A DNA stretch of 64,000 nucleotides. Source: Pararge aegeria (Eukaryota > Arthropoda > Insecta > Lepidoptera > Nymphalidae). Of the stretch, positions 12,101-23,589 are shown piece after piece (the first letter of the stretch is position 1; the number at the start of each line of letters is the position of its first letter). The position numbers and the translations under genes were made by a program. Where the stretch lies: NCBI RefSeq assembly GCF_905163445.1, contig NC_053195.1, positions 9,910,501-9,974,500 on the forward strand, given 5' to 3'. The notes beneath the pieces are model-generated. The model saw only the letters and a list, made by a program, of their open reading frames with translations, was not told the DNA's origin and did not search any database.

Positions 12101-15100
12101 TTTTAGAACATTATGTAGAACTCTCAGGCATGCAGGTTTCCTCAAGATGTTTTCTGTCACCGTTGAAGCAAGAGATATTTTAATTGATAAAACGCTAATA
12201 ACTTAGAAAAGTTAGAGGTGCGTGTTGGGATTTCAACTCTGCCTCCCGAAAGTGAGCTCGAAGTCCTACCCACTGGGCTATCAACGCTTCTTGAAAATCA
12301 TTTAAGTAAATTTTATTTATAACTTTTCGGCTTACTTGCGATCCAGTAATTCCCATGGATATTCCAATATCTGCACGTCTCAAGGCCGGTGCATCATTCA
12401 CGCCGTCACCTGTTACAGCTACCACCCCGCCTTGTCTTTGACATGCTTCAACTATTTGTAGTTTTTGGGTTGGAGACGTGCGCGCAAATACTACAATACA
12501 ATTAAGCAGCAACAGCAGATTCAGAAGCAGTATTGGAAAGATGGGTAACAGTAATTAAAGTTATTCAGTTTGGACAAACAAAATTAATTTATTTTATGTT
12601 TACTTACCTATTTCATAGTGTTTTTCCAGAGTTAAATACAGTAAATCCGGAGTCATATTTCTCAGTTCAGTGCCAGTCACAACATGACAATTAGGAGTGG
12701 TGGCAATACCCACTTCTGAAGCTACAGCTCGAGCGGTGGCTGGATGGTCACCTGTTACCATCATCACTCTTACTCCTGCTTCGCGCACGCGTTGTATAGC
12801 GTAGCGGACCTTGAATTTATATATATCTATTAGAAACGGTTCATTTAATATAATCTCTAAAATTATATTACTAATATTCACCTCCTCTCGAGGTGGATCT
12901 TTCAAACCGACGAGTCCAAGAAACCGTAGGTTATCAAGAGGAAAATTAACGTCTTCTGTATCGAAATTGTAATCTAATGGAAATTCTTTCGGATTCAAGA
13001 TGCAATCGGCGAATGCCAATATTCGTTCTCCTGTAATAGTATACAAATAACGCCACCATGGAAATCTTAATAACAAACCACTACAAATAGGTACCCTTCA
13101 GCTGTAAAACGCTTGTCGCCGAACGACTACTCGCAGCGGCCGCCAAACCGCGTACGCGCACGCGCTGCTACTTATACATTTCTATTTTTCTAAACGGCGT
13201 AGGTTGTTTTAGAGCGTAAGAGGCAATGTCACTAAATGTTACAAATGTTTTGTTAAACTTCGAGTGCTCAGTCTCGTTCGCGGCGACAGCCGACAAGGTA
13301 ACGGATACATAGCGTTTCTAGTGTTGTTACTACGATTTCTATTTATGTCAATGAAACCACTTTAATATTTGGTATATTATGTTGTTTTCATCTATTTATG
13401 ATTCCGTGTAAAATTACCAGTGTTTGCTAAGTTTTCTGTTGCAATATCTGTTGCTTCTTTAATTTCTGTACTCATATTTATTATCTTGTTATTAGAAATA
13501 AGCGTTGAACATCTAGAAATTATACACTCGGGTGCTCCTTTCATTACTACAAGATACGTTGAAGATAATAGGTCCAAATGAACGCTCACCTATATGAAGC
13601 AGATAAAAAATAACAAATTAATACTTTAAGGTTTAGAAGATGAGGAGCAATGATTGAAAGTTTTTTTTATATCTTTTTTCTTTTGGGCCCTTCTCGGTAC
13701 ACTTAATGTCATTAAATTTTAATTAACGAGCACGTTTTGTTTCCAGTATTAATTATCCTTAAACGGTAGGCCACCTTTTTTTCGTTTGCCGAAACCTATC
13801 TGCTTCATTGAACCACCTGTATACATTTACGACTTGTAAGAATGCAAGTCGAAAATGTGCACAGGTGGGCGTTAATGCCCTTTAAAGAATTCCTTCAGAA
13901 ATTTCAAATAACTGCTATACCACTAACAGGTTAGCCCGTTAACCCTAGAGTGCTCATACATCACTTAGCAATAGGTGAGATTGCAGTCGAGGGTTAACTT
14001 ACAGTGAAATTGAAAAGTTCAGGATGTTATTGGTATTTTTTTATAAATAAGTAAGTAACGTCTTTAGCTTAATCAGGCGGCCTAGTGAAGGTACTTTCCC
14101 AATTTCTATTAGGTACTTAGGTACTCGGTTTTAAAGGTATAATACTTACTTGATACTTATTAACTGAATTAAAAGGAATTTCGGCGACTTTAGGATACCT
14201 TTTTCTTAGAGTGATAGGATCATCAAACATAAATAAAAAGTCTAATATAGCTTTTTCCGAAGCATCACCACGCACGACTCCATTCGAAGATACAGATGCA
14301 TTACTGCACAGCGCTCCACAAATTTCGAAGGCAGTGAATGCTACGGAACAGTAATTTATGTAACTAATCTTGTTATAAAAGCCGAATTTTTAATAATATA
14401 CGGCAGTTATGTACCTTCATCATTCATCAATGAAGCTGAAATTAATTATATATTTGTTAATTAGGTAATAAACCTACAGTGGTCGAAATAAATGTAGCAT
14501 CAAGTTAACAAAAAAATATCTTACATCCTAAATCAGGATCCAATACTGAGCATGTTTTATTCGATATCCAGATATGATGAACGCACATTTTATTTTCCGT
14601 TAAAGTACCGGTTTTGTCCGAACAGATTGTTGTGCAGGCGCCAAGTGCTTCAATTGCTTCTAAATTTTTGACAAGACATTTTTTCGCAACCATGCGTTTT
14701 GCAGTTAGCGTCAGAGAAGCTGTTACAGTTGGTTGTAAACCTGCCGAATATCTTGTATTTATCGATTCATAGTCTTCATAAAATTGCATTTACGAAAACT
14801 CTTCAGCTTATCGTAAATTTAAGTTGTTTGAAAAAATAAAAGTTTGTTAGCAGGGTTTCATTAGTGAGAACGGCAAACTAGACCAGTACCTGTCATTAGT
14901 TGAAGCAAAATGGCCACGTTACTGAATCGTTTTAGAGTTACAAGTTCTTTAATTCTGTTTATTTACTTATATATTAAGAACGATTGCTGTGGAAGTGCGG
15001 ACGAGTTTGCGCTTTAATAGCAAGGTTCATAAATTCCTTAGTAGATTAAACTCTACCAGGAATAATAATCGAGGCATGAAGCCTACGTAACTTTCATTCA

Positions 15101-18100
15101 GTGGAAAAACAGTCAAAATGGTTAGTTATTTTCTGAGAACGTATTTTAGCCTTTTTTCGCAAGTGTGATGAAATCGTCGTATAAAACGCGTATTTTAGTA
15201 CATTGATTGTTACACACTCTTCCTCATCGCCTCGCTTATACTCGTAGCTCGAGCTTAATACTGTTTCTACTGTAAAATCAAATCTAGCAAACTCTTTGTA
15301 TAATATACGATTCAGTTATTTTGTCAGATATTTGCGATGATCTTATTATACTGTTACAATCTTATTATACAGTTGCGTACTGTGATTAAAAATAATAAAC
15401 GTAATATATTGTAACCTTCCGGAATATTTGCGACGATAATTCCAATGACAAATACAGTCGTTTGCATAAAAGGATATCCTAGTGTAAGGCTGGCACCGGC
15501 GATAAAAGCGCCCAAGCTAAGTGCCCACACAGACATACAGCGCATGAAACGGCGGATCTCTCGGGATAGCGGCGACGGTGCAGGCTGTAGTCGAGCTGCC
15601 AGCCCTGCTACGCGACCTAAAGCAGTAAGATCTCCGCAACACAGAACAACTCCTGAAGAAAAAAGATGAGAAAATAAAGTAAGCGTTTCATAATAATTAT
15701 ATTTATGTGGCAGATTGCTTTGAGGTTGAGAATAAGTTATCATGTTATTATGAAAGGTAGTAGTATTCTAGGGATGAAAAGTACCTATCATATACGTGCA
15801 AAATTTTAGATTTGTTTTTAAGATCGATAAGCTGTGAAAACATGTAGGTATACCTAGGTAACACACGCTGTTTTATTTTAATCCTCGGGATCGATTTCTT
15901 TGTGCTTTTTTGGGATAAATAGTATTATATGTCCATCTCCAGAATGCAAGCTATACCTGTACGAGCCAAACTTTATCAAGATGGATGCACTGGTTAAGCC
16001 CAGCGCAAAATACAATTTACAAACCGACTCACTTTCGCAATTACAATATTAGTGATTTTATTTTCTATGAAATAAATCTAAAATAAAATGAGTGATTCTT
16101 TTGCCCAAGCAAAAGGTACAAGTAGGTAGGTAAATAATGGAACTACTATAGTAACATATTTTTTTACACTTGCTCGTAATTATTACCGTACTTAACCTTT
16201 ATTTGATTATGTTTAGCTTTAACCTCACTGCAAATTATACGTATGGTATATGGACCACTTAACATTTAGCCAGGTAATACATATTTTTTTTTTAAACCAA
16301 CAGAGGTTTTATGCGGCTAAAAATAGTAGGTACTTTATGTAATGAACAAAAATTTTTACTTTGTTATTATTATGATAAATGAACGTTTATTTTTATCAAA
16401 TCTTTCACAATTTATAACTAGTTATATTTTAAACAAGTGAAAATAATAATTTTTAATATAGATGCATCTAGCGAACGATGCTTGCTGTAAGTACCTATAT
16501 CGGTTTACCTTGGCGCGCGAAAAAAACCGTCGCGCCTCTATTCTTGATTAATATTTTCTCGTTTTGTCTAGTGTAAATAAAAAAAGTAGAGCAATAGTAA
16601 ATTATGAGAAAGTATTTAAAAGTTTATCCTGCTTTTTTCCTCGCAATTGTGATGAAAATCGACGTATGAAACCCATATGGTACATTACTTGTTACAGTTT
16701 TGGCTTTCTAAGCGCATTCGCTTTTAGCTCATGCGCCTAATAACCCTTTTACTGTAAAATGCAACGTTACCAAAATACTAAAATCGATGGTTGCAACTTG
16801 ATTGCAACGTTCAAAAAAATCATGGTATATATGTGTCCTATTGCTGATAAATATGGACGAGAAGGATTATGACAAACTGAAGACCTTTCGCCCATCCTTC
16901 CACACAAAGAGCAGAAGAAAACGCGACATTAGGAGATTCCAGTATATTATCTGTGCCATCTGTGTTACTTCGCGGTACAGCTATGCATTCGCCAGTCAAT
17001 GAAGAGTTATCAACCTGGAAAACATTGTAACTGTATTTTTTTATAGTTGAGTACAAGTATAATTAAATTACCTATTAGATTTTGCGACCCTTTGCCGAAA
17101 GCCATATAAATACCTATTTTGGATTGAGCTATCAATTTCTTTAGGAAACCTATTCTGCCCAAAGTTGTTTATTATTCCAATACTCTCAGTATTGGAATAA
17201 TATGTTAATATAGTAATCAATCATTTAATTATTGACAGCCTAGTGGCTGGGTAAGCCTTCGGTTTCCCTGTCTGAGGGACCCAGTTTGATCTCCGGCACA
17301 CCTGTAACTTTCACGGTTCTGACCATTTTAAGCAATTAAACACGACTTGCTTCAATGGTGAAGGAAAATATCGTTAGGAAACCTGGCTGGGAGATCTACA
17401 TAATGTTCTCAAGGGTGTGTGAAGTCTACCTATTGTGTGGTCTTATACACAACCATTGGCGAGGAATCTCAAACTTTTAAGATTACTCATAAATTACTTT
17501 AAATCCTTTGCTTTCAATAATTCTTATGTCCGCTGGTATAACATCACCGATTTCTACGAAAATTATGTCTCCTTTGACCAAGTTGTGTACTTCGGTATCC
17601 GTATTTAAGACACCATCCCGTGTACATCTTGCGTTCATCGGTATCATACTGTTGAAGGTTTTCATGATCTATAAAACATTTTGAAATGAAGACTCTGAAG
17701 ACTGATTTGTAAATGAAGACTCGTAATTACGAGTCTTCATTTACATAATAAAATCGTACCTACCGTAAAAAATGCCTACGAAAAATTCCTATCTATCAAA
17801 ACCAAAATTCATGAACTTCTTTCCGTCTTAATATCAATACCCTAAATTTACTTACTAACTTTCTAAATGTTATGTCCCTAACTATGACCTACAAGGAACT
17901 CTTATACAGCTTTGAGCTGCCTGCCCCAATTTAAAAGCGTAAGGGATAGATTGCCGAAATAAAAAATCAGTCGCGTCAAAATCAGTTACAGATGTTTTTT
18001 AAGTAGATACCGTTAATTTTGTGGTCAAGACCTTCTAAAGATTATACATTCTCAGGTAATACGAGTTGCAAATCTGACTGTTTTTGTGCACCTAGAGTAA

Positions 18101-19565
18101 GCTGCACACACAAGAACATCGCAAGTAGCTGAACGCATGTGGCACAATTATAGTGGGTATTACAATTTGTGATTTTAATTCTCCGCGAATTCCTAATAGT
18201 ATAAATGCGAAAGGTTTCAGGTTACTCAAACACGCCAGAAAGGCTGAAACGGAAAAATTTTGAGTTCCCTTGGGATAAACTTCTGTTTTTTACAGAATAA
18301 GATTTTGACATAGGTTTTTTTTTATAGTGGTAGTTCAGGGGCCGTAGCTCAGCGGGTTACAACCCCCCTGAGCAACAACTTACGTTACGTATAAAGAAAA
18401 AGGAGAATACTTTTGTTAATATACGGCCCTCACATTTGAGACTTAACTTCTCCCGGCTCTAAGACTGTAGAGGAAACAACTAAGGAATTCCAAGAAATGT
18501 GAATAAAAAAAATTGAACATACCTTAGTACTATTGTAATTCTGAAAGAAACTAAAAAGTCCACATACAACATCGACTGCAATAAGTACACATCCTAGGTA
18601 AAGATTATCAGTACTGGGATCTGGTTTCGTGGACAGTTCTATGAGATACGCGGTTAAGCATAGCACAGCACCAAGCCATATTAAAATGGAAAAACCTGAA
18701 AGTGCAATTTTAGTATGTAATTTATTTAATCCATACTAATATTATAAAAGCGATTCTCTTGCTACCTATGTTCGCCTTAATCCGACTAATTTCTCTAGAA
18801 TTTGGCACAGCGTTAGCTCACATCTCTGAGTGTGATAGTTAATAAATTGAAACATACCAGTACATAAGGATTTGAATAGTAAACGCGGCCATAAAAACTG
18901 CGTAGTCGGTGTAAGTGTGTTTGGCCCATAATAGTCCAAAAGCTCTTTTGCTCTGTCATTACTTAATCCATGAACTGGATCGGTTCCCAACAGTGTGTAC
19001 AGATTACCTAAAAATATTAAATTGTTTAATTATTGCGGAATAGAATACTGGCTCTCTATGTAACAGAATAGGCAACTTCCAGAAAAATCGTTCATCGTAC
19101 CTAACCAAGAATTTCTTAGCGACCTTCTACAGGGCCTTCAAGATTTATTGTTTTAACAATGGCCCGATACTTATTTATGCTTGTTTCGTCTATTTTCCTA
19201 GATCAATCATACCAAATTAACTGTCTAAATGTAATAGAATGAATGCAGAAGTGATTTTGCGGTAATCTAGCTATATTTTGAACCCAAGGGTCCTTAAAAA
19301 CCAATAAATTATGCATACAACAATTAGATCTAGTACCTATATGCCGAACACGGATTGACCGAATACCGACAAATGATTCTCTACATTACGCAATTGTAAA
19401 AATAAAATTATACTTACTTAAAGGTATCATATGCGCATCGGTCTGTATTTCTTTCTTCAAAACATTCAGACGAGTAGAACTTAGATCTCTAGATCTTAAA
19501 CCTCTGGGGTTTGTAGGTCGAAAAAGATCTGATATGGAAGACAAACTAGAACTCTTAGTATTCAT
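9109..19565 (-). CDS. divergent Na+/K+-ATPase alpha subunit paralogue, complete
   Basis: Seventeen exons, all phase-compatible, 2943 nt, 980 residues plus stop: 19565-19418, 19007-18858, 18695-18523, 17668-17498, 17014-16885, 15652-15416, 14740-14525, 14340-14150, 13589-13418, 13030-12882, 12809-12608, 12490-12336, 11950-11764, 11286-11047, 10357-10169, 9594-9477, 9223-9109. P2C-type landmarks are all present: TGEC (221-224; usually TGES), 'VANIPEG' in TM4, phosphorylated Asp378 in 'CSDKTGTLT', 'GDASE', 'KGAPE' (489-493), 'DPPR', 'MVTGDHP', 'TGDGVND' (673-679), 'LCVDLGTD' in TM6 and the C-terminal 'TYY'. K+/Na+ residues E336, N741, E744, D769 and D773 are kept (pump numbering 327, 776, 779, 804, 808), but positions 111, 772, 774, 797, 926 and 953 differ from the usual subunit. 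The frame is open throughout, so it looks functional. Divergence suggests a specialised, perhaps tissue-restricted, paralogue (inference; flies have such extra alphas). A beta subunit would be needed at the membrane. Confidence 0.92.
9748..10085 (+). repeat. unclassified interspersed repeat in ATPase intron 15
   Basis: A block of higher GC than its flanks, with 'catggtacccaaaatgctgg' and 'ctgctgcacccgctttttgg'. It carries a 63-codon open frame with no recognisable domain. Its composition and intron position suggest a transposon fragment, not a host exon; the family is not certain. Confidence 0.35.
10441..10705 (-). repeat. SINE (family A), ATPase intron 14
   Basis: Reverse-oriented copy: 'ggccgtagtccgccacgctgg', then 'caggcatgcaggtttcctca' and 'ccttcaccgttcaagcaag', with a degenerate tRNA-like head at the high-coordinate end. 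It lies between the exons at 11047 and 10357. Confidence 0.75.
11343..11386. repeat. 17-bp inverted repeat, ATPase intron 13
   Basis: 'gtcttgtggtcaaatcc' (11343-11359) is perfectly inverted at 11370-11386 across a 10-base spacer. It would fold as a hairpin in the intron RNA. Confidence 0.85.
11427..11615 (+). repeat. interspersed repeat (family D), ATPase intron 13
   Basis: 'tggattaaaggcctctcc', 'gggttggtgatcgcagtaga', 'ctctgttatattccattag' and 'tcgcctcgtacgagac' occur in this order. The same series is found at about 26.4, 45.5 and 52.1 kb. No coding capacity; probably a tRNA- or LINE-derived retroposon. Confidence 0.7.
12040..12300 (-). repeat. SINE (family A), full-length-like, ATPase intron 12
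   Basis: Reverse-oriented copy with core 'gtccaccacgctggcccagtg' and a tRNA-like head at about 12225-12300 ('tcgaagtcctacccactggg', 'gatagcccagtggg' on the minus strand). It immediately adjoins the exon at 12336, so it may affect splicing there. Confidence 0.8.
17170..17202. repeat. 15-bp inverted repeat with 3-base spacer, ATPase intron 4
   Basis: 'tattattccaatact' at 17170-17184 is perfectly inverted at 17188-17202 with only 'ctc' between. Confidence 0.85.
17235..17465 (+). repeat. SINE (family A), ATPase intron 4
   Basis: tRNA-like head ('gcctagtggctgggtaagcc'), then 'cacgacttgcttcaatggtg' and 'aatgttctcaagggtgtgtg'. It lies antisense to the gene and directly after the 17170-17202 inverted repeat. 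Confidence 0.75.
17708..17745. repeat. 38-bp perfect palindrome, ATPase intron 3
   Basis: Nineteen bases at 17708-17726 are followed without spacer by their exact reverse complement at 17727-17745. Part of the arm ('atgaagactc') also occurs once just upstream, near 17685. Confidence 0.9.
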
Positions 19566-20033
19566 GTTTTATCGTAACTTTAGACTTTATTTCTTGTTGA
19601 AATATGCCCATATTCAAGATGGTCGGAACATGAACTATACTACCGTGGTTTGTTAAAAAAAAATATCGGGGCGGGCGTATGACAGGGTAAATTCTGGCCT
19701 TAAGTTGGTATTGCGGTGCCGACAGTGCGACAGTTACACGGTACACCAAACATTTTGCGCTGTTCTTATCACCCTGTTTTAAAATCCTGACTCCTGACTG
19801 TTGAGTATAAATCTCTAACAATTTTTCTATTGAAAAAAGTCAAGGGTTAAAAGTGCTTGTTGTACGGCCTTTTTTATTAATGCATCCCGTACTGAAAATG
19901 AAATGAAAATTCTGTCGCATGCAATTTAAAATAAAAGAAGAATTACGAGAGTCGATTCAATAATTAGCTCCAACTGACCAGGATATTGATACGATATGAA
20001 AAAACAGATTGAACACATTAAAACAAAGAAACA

Positions 20034-20039
20034 TTTATT
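20034..20039 (-). terminator. possible polyadenylation signal of the isomerase gene
   Basis: AATAAA on the minus strand about 175 bases beyond the isomerase stop; the spacing suits a short 3' UTR. Confidence 0.4.
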
Positions 20040-20211
20040 TTTAACTTTGTCTTATACAAAGTATAAAATATAAAAATATTAACGAACGCCCTTCGCCCAT
20101 ATCTTCCTCACCTGAATCGTGAAATGCAACCGTAATATTAAGAAAATTAATTAGAATTAGAGATAACTGAACATTTAAATCCAGTGTGAAACTTTGTTAT
20201 CAAAAACTTCT

Positions 20212-21294
20212 TCATAGTTTACTTCCATTGTTGGCAATTTTCCTCAATTCTTTCATCTCAATGGTATTTGTTTTCAATAAATCTTCCAAGTAGGTTCTTT
20301 TCATTAAATTTTTGGTTGTTAACACAGAGTTTTCTGGTAAACACGAAATTTCTTTTATCTTCTCCCATGCTTTATCCTGTAACTCTTCTGCTTTGTAAAG
20401 ATAACTAATTAAACCGCATTGCAATGCTTCGCTGGCTGGCATTTTATAGTTAAGTAGTAGTAATTCCATAGCCTGAAACAAACAAATGATAACCTAATAG
20501 CATAAAATAAAACTTATAAAAAGATTTTATATTCGTAATATTTCTCGTATGCTTCTATCACCCAGAAGATTTTTGGAACCCCATAATTTTCGTTGATCGG
20601 AAATTCGGACAGAACCCCACTGACTTCTTTTCTTATGCGTGTTCGCAGACGCATTTGGCTCATTTTCATTTTTTATCTCTAAAAATCGGTAATGGCACAG
20701 GTAAACTTATTTCTTCTTCGAATTAACTACCTTTCTCGCGCCAATTAATCTTGGGAATGTAAATGTAGAACATCCTTCAGCAATTATATTTAATTTTGTA
20801 AATGGTGTATAGAAGTAAGCCTGAAACAATAATAAAGTTAAATACATTACAAAACATTATTAAATAAACATATTTATCATTTGAGGTTTTTTGAATTATA
20901 ATTTCAGTCATAAGTAGTACACAGTTTAACTCACATTTTCAGAAGCAAAAACGAAATCACAAAACGGTAGTGTTGTCACTGCTACTCCTACAGCTGGACC
21001 ATTTACAAGTGCTATCAACAGTTTGGGAAAAATTATGAATGCTTTTATGAATTCTTCTAAAATAACCAAAAAATCCGCATCTTTAGGTGCTACCAGATCG
21101 TTTCCACTGCTATAGAAATTGCCAGTTCCAGTTAACACAACCATCGAAATACTGCTATCGGTGGAAGCATCATTGAGTATTTTAGTTAATCGGACATACA
21201 TTTGATAATCTATTGCATTTTTTCTGCGAGGTTTATTCAACCTTACTATTTTAATATTATCTTTGATTGTTTCAATAATTGTTTCGGTTTCCAT
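20212..21294 (-). CDS. ECI2: enoyl-CoA delta isomerase 2-like protein with peroxisomal SKL tail
   Basis: Three exons, 21294-20935, 20820-20731 and 20472-20212, all joined in phase 0, give 236 residues. The crotonase fold is clear: 'RLNKPRRKNAID' (18-29), oxyanion-hole 'YSSGNDL' (61-67), 'VNGPAVGVAVT' (97-107), and the presumed catalytic Glu135 in 'IAEGCST', the position used by ECI2-type isomerases. This family moves 3-cis/trans double bonds to 2-trans in enoyl-CoAs so that unsaturated fatty acids can enter beta-oxidation. The C-terminus is '...NNGSKL', a type-1 peroxisomal targeting signal. There is no acyl-CoA-binding domain, unlike vertebrate ECI2. The ATG at 21294 lies 15 bases after a good acceptor ('tttgtttcag' ending at 21310), so a non-coding or short coding exon probably sits upstream. 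It is in the same direction as the ATPase, whose start is 650 bp downstream. Nothing suggests damage. Confidence 0.88.
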
Positions 21295-21310
21295 TTTTAA
21301 TACATTCTGA

Positions 21311-22579
21311 AACAAAAGGTCCAGTTTTAGAATACAATATGCTCATTAGATTTACAACAAAATGTCTTCAATTATAAATTCCTTGAACCATTGTTCACCA
21401 TTGTAGATCTAATTTAAAGAATTAAAAAAGATAGTAAATAATTAATAAATACAAGCCTCATGTTCAATTCTCACACAAAACAGAGGGTCGGTTAAGCCTG
21501 TAGAGAAACTGGAAAAAAATAATCACTGTCGACCATGTGACCCTACGTAATGTGTATGTATTAATCAAATTTTAGCAAGATCGGTTCGGCTGTTGAACTT
21601 TGCATGAATAACAAGCAAACAAACACACTTTTGCATAATATGCAAAAATATATTATATTTAAATTATTATATATATATATTATATTTAAAAAAAGCAGCA
21701 ACATTTCTATTTAGACCTACCTTTACAAATTTTAAAAGGTCAAACAAATGTCAATGTTGTTTGGTAGGTAGCTATTGTCGTTTTTTTAATATTATATTTA
21801 AATATAAAAAGAATAAAAAGAATATATTATATTTAAATTATTAGTATGGAAAGTTGTCCTGTCTGTAAATAATTATCTAGAGGATAATGATTTTAGCAGT
21901 CTGTATACAGAGGTGACTGCATCAACTCTTCAACTCTTTCAGTTTCCTACTTACATATATAATATAAGAATTATATTGGTGGTATAATATTAGATTAAAT
22001 TACAGACTATTTAAAAGTACCTATATTCTTTTTCAAATAGAAATTGGTACTTTAACAAATATATACTTACAGATTTAATAAGTAGAACTGTATTACTTTG
22101 GAGTATACTTACCTATCGTAATGAATTGCACTGCGTTCTACTTCCTACCACTGTACACTGTTGTAAATATGTCTGTATCAAAGAATAATACCTACCTACA
22201 GTAAAAGTTTGACACTGACAGTTGCCACTCAGAATAGTTACAAGTTGCGCAGAAACATATAGAAATCTTTACAAGTTGGACTAGGATGTGTAATTCTTCA
22301 TAATGTGTGCGGCGGTCGCGGTTGAGTGCGAAAGCGTTCCTGTGACCCTGCCACCAGGCGAATTGTTGGAACTGCTTGGTTGGTTGGTTTTAGCCGGTAC
22401 GAGTTAGACTTAACCACCGTGCCTTCCCGTGTTGCGGTGGTATGAGGATTTCCCCACGGAAATAAAAGGATGTCTAATTCTAACTCATTGGTGGTATAAT
22501 AACAACGCTGCTAAATATTGTGTTACCTTCATTGCCTTATCCAATACCTTTTCTGAATCCTTAAACTTCGTACTTAAGC
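21311..22579. other. intergenic between isomerase and LINE region
   Basis: Repeat-derived and AT-rich. It has a LINE-tail-like piece at about 21530-21640 ('agatcggttcggctgttga', 'caagcaaacaaacacac'), the 99-bp segment at 21689-21787 that is repeated near the LINE, and at about 22310-22460 a GC-richer block ('ttggttggttggttttagcc') of repeat character. The 5' end of the isomerase transcript may be here but was not located. Confidence 0.45.
21689..21787 (-). repeat. unoccupied copy of the LINE insertion site
   Basis: The reverse complement of this segment equals 23223-23298 joined directly to 25324-25351: 'aaaaaaacgacaatagct' ... 'aaaggtaggtcta' ... 'aatagaaatgttgctgc'. It is therefore the same sequence without the LINE, present 1.5 kb away in inverted orientation. 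Its ends are loosely inverted (A7 followed by C/G-rich, then 'tag..cctacc'), so the unit may itself be a small MITE. Confidence 0.9.
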
Positions 22580-23060
22580 TTATCCATACTAATATTATAA
22601 ATGCGAAACTAACTATCTGTCGATCTGTTTATATCCTGGAGATGGACATAGGCTATCTTTTGTCTCAAAAATAATCTTGTAGAGGTTGAAATAGGGGATG
22701 AAAGATATACGTGGAAGTCGGCATTTAAGTTTTAAATAACCAAAATCAATATAAATAATTTCGCAAAATCTCCCCTTAAGGGTGGTTCTTTTTTATTCTT
22801 AAGTCTACAAACCGGGGTCCAGTTCATAAAATATTTTTTCCAAATCTACCCCTAAAGGGTTAAAAAAGAGGTTGGCACTTAGTATGAAAGACCTATTCGT
22901 GGTTAGAGACACCGAAATTCGCATTTAGGTTATTTAATATCTTATAAAAAATACTTATATAAAAGTTTGTTTGGATATCACCTTTTAAGGGTGTTAAATT
23001 ATCCCCTAATTTCTACTGTTTTTTTTTGTTATACCGAAGTCTAGAAATTAAGAAAATAGG
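22580..23060 (-). repeat. LINE-tail-like repeat, degenerate
   Basis: Starts with 'ttatccatactaatattata' and 'aatgcgaaac', which is the reverse complement of a very common lepidopteran retroelement end, and goes on with 'ggagatggacataggctatc' and repeated 'ccccttaagggtgg'-type phrases. No intact frame. Confidence 0.55.
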
Positions 23061-23589
23061 TTTATTTTAAAGTATATACATCAGTTAAGACAGCGTTTTT
23101 TTTAAAGGAGTAAAACGGGGTTACTCGTAAAAACTGACAATTAATAAAACTTTGACACTTAAGCATAAATTATACAATTGAATAGGCTGTATGATCAATG
23201 ATCTTTGCCTGTCCAGCCAATTAAAAAAACGACAATAGCTACCTACCAAACAACATTGACATTTGTTTGACCTTTTAAAATTTGTAAAGGTAGGTCTAGT
23301 TTTTTCGGCGGGAAACTTCGTACATGGCGGACGCGGTTTTCTCAAATTTTTCTTTGATTTTACTGTAAACTCGTCTTGAAAAGGATTTGGTGTTGTTTAT
23401 ATTGAACTGTAACTTGGCCTGTCAATTTGTGCACACGTGTTAGTGAGATTCCGGTGTAATTTCGGTGTTTTATGTGAATTTACACAGCAGCAGAAATAGT
23501 TGTTATTGGTGATATTCGTATAAATCTAACCGTATTTGGTGTTGGTTAAATATTTATTATGTGTCTGTAGTTATAGTGTTTCCAGTAAA

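Noticed and set aside
19555..19821. 88-codon minus-strand frame just above the pump start
   Set aside because: It is in a different frame from the pump N-terminus and lies in the expected 5' UTR/promoter region.
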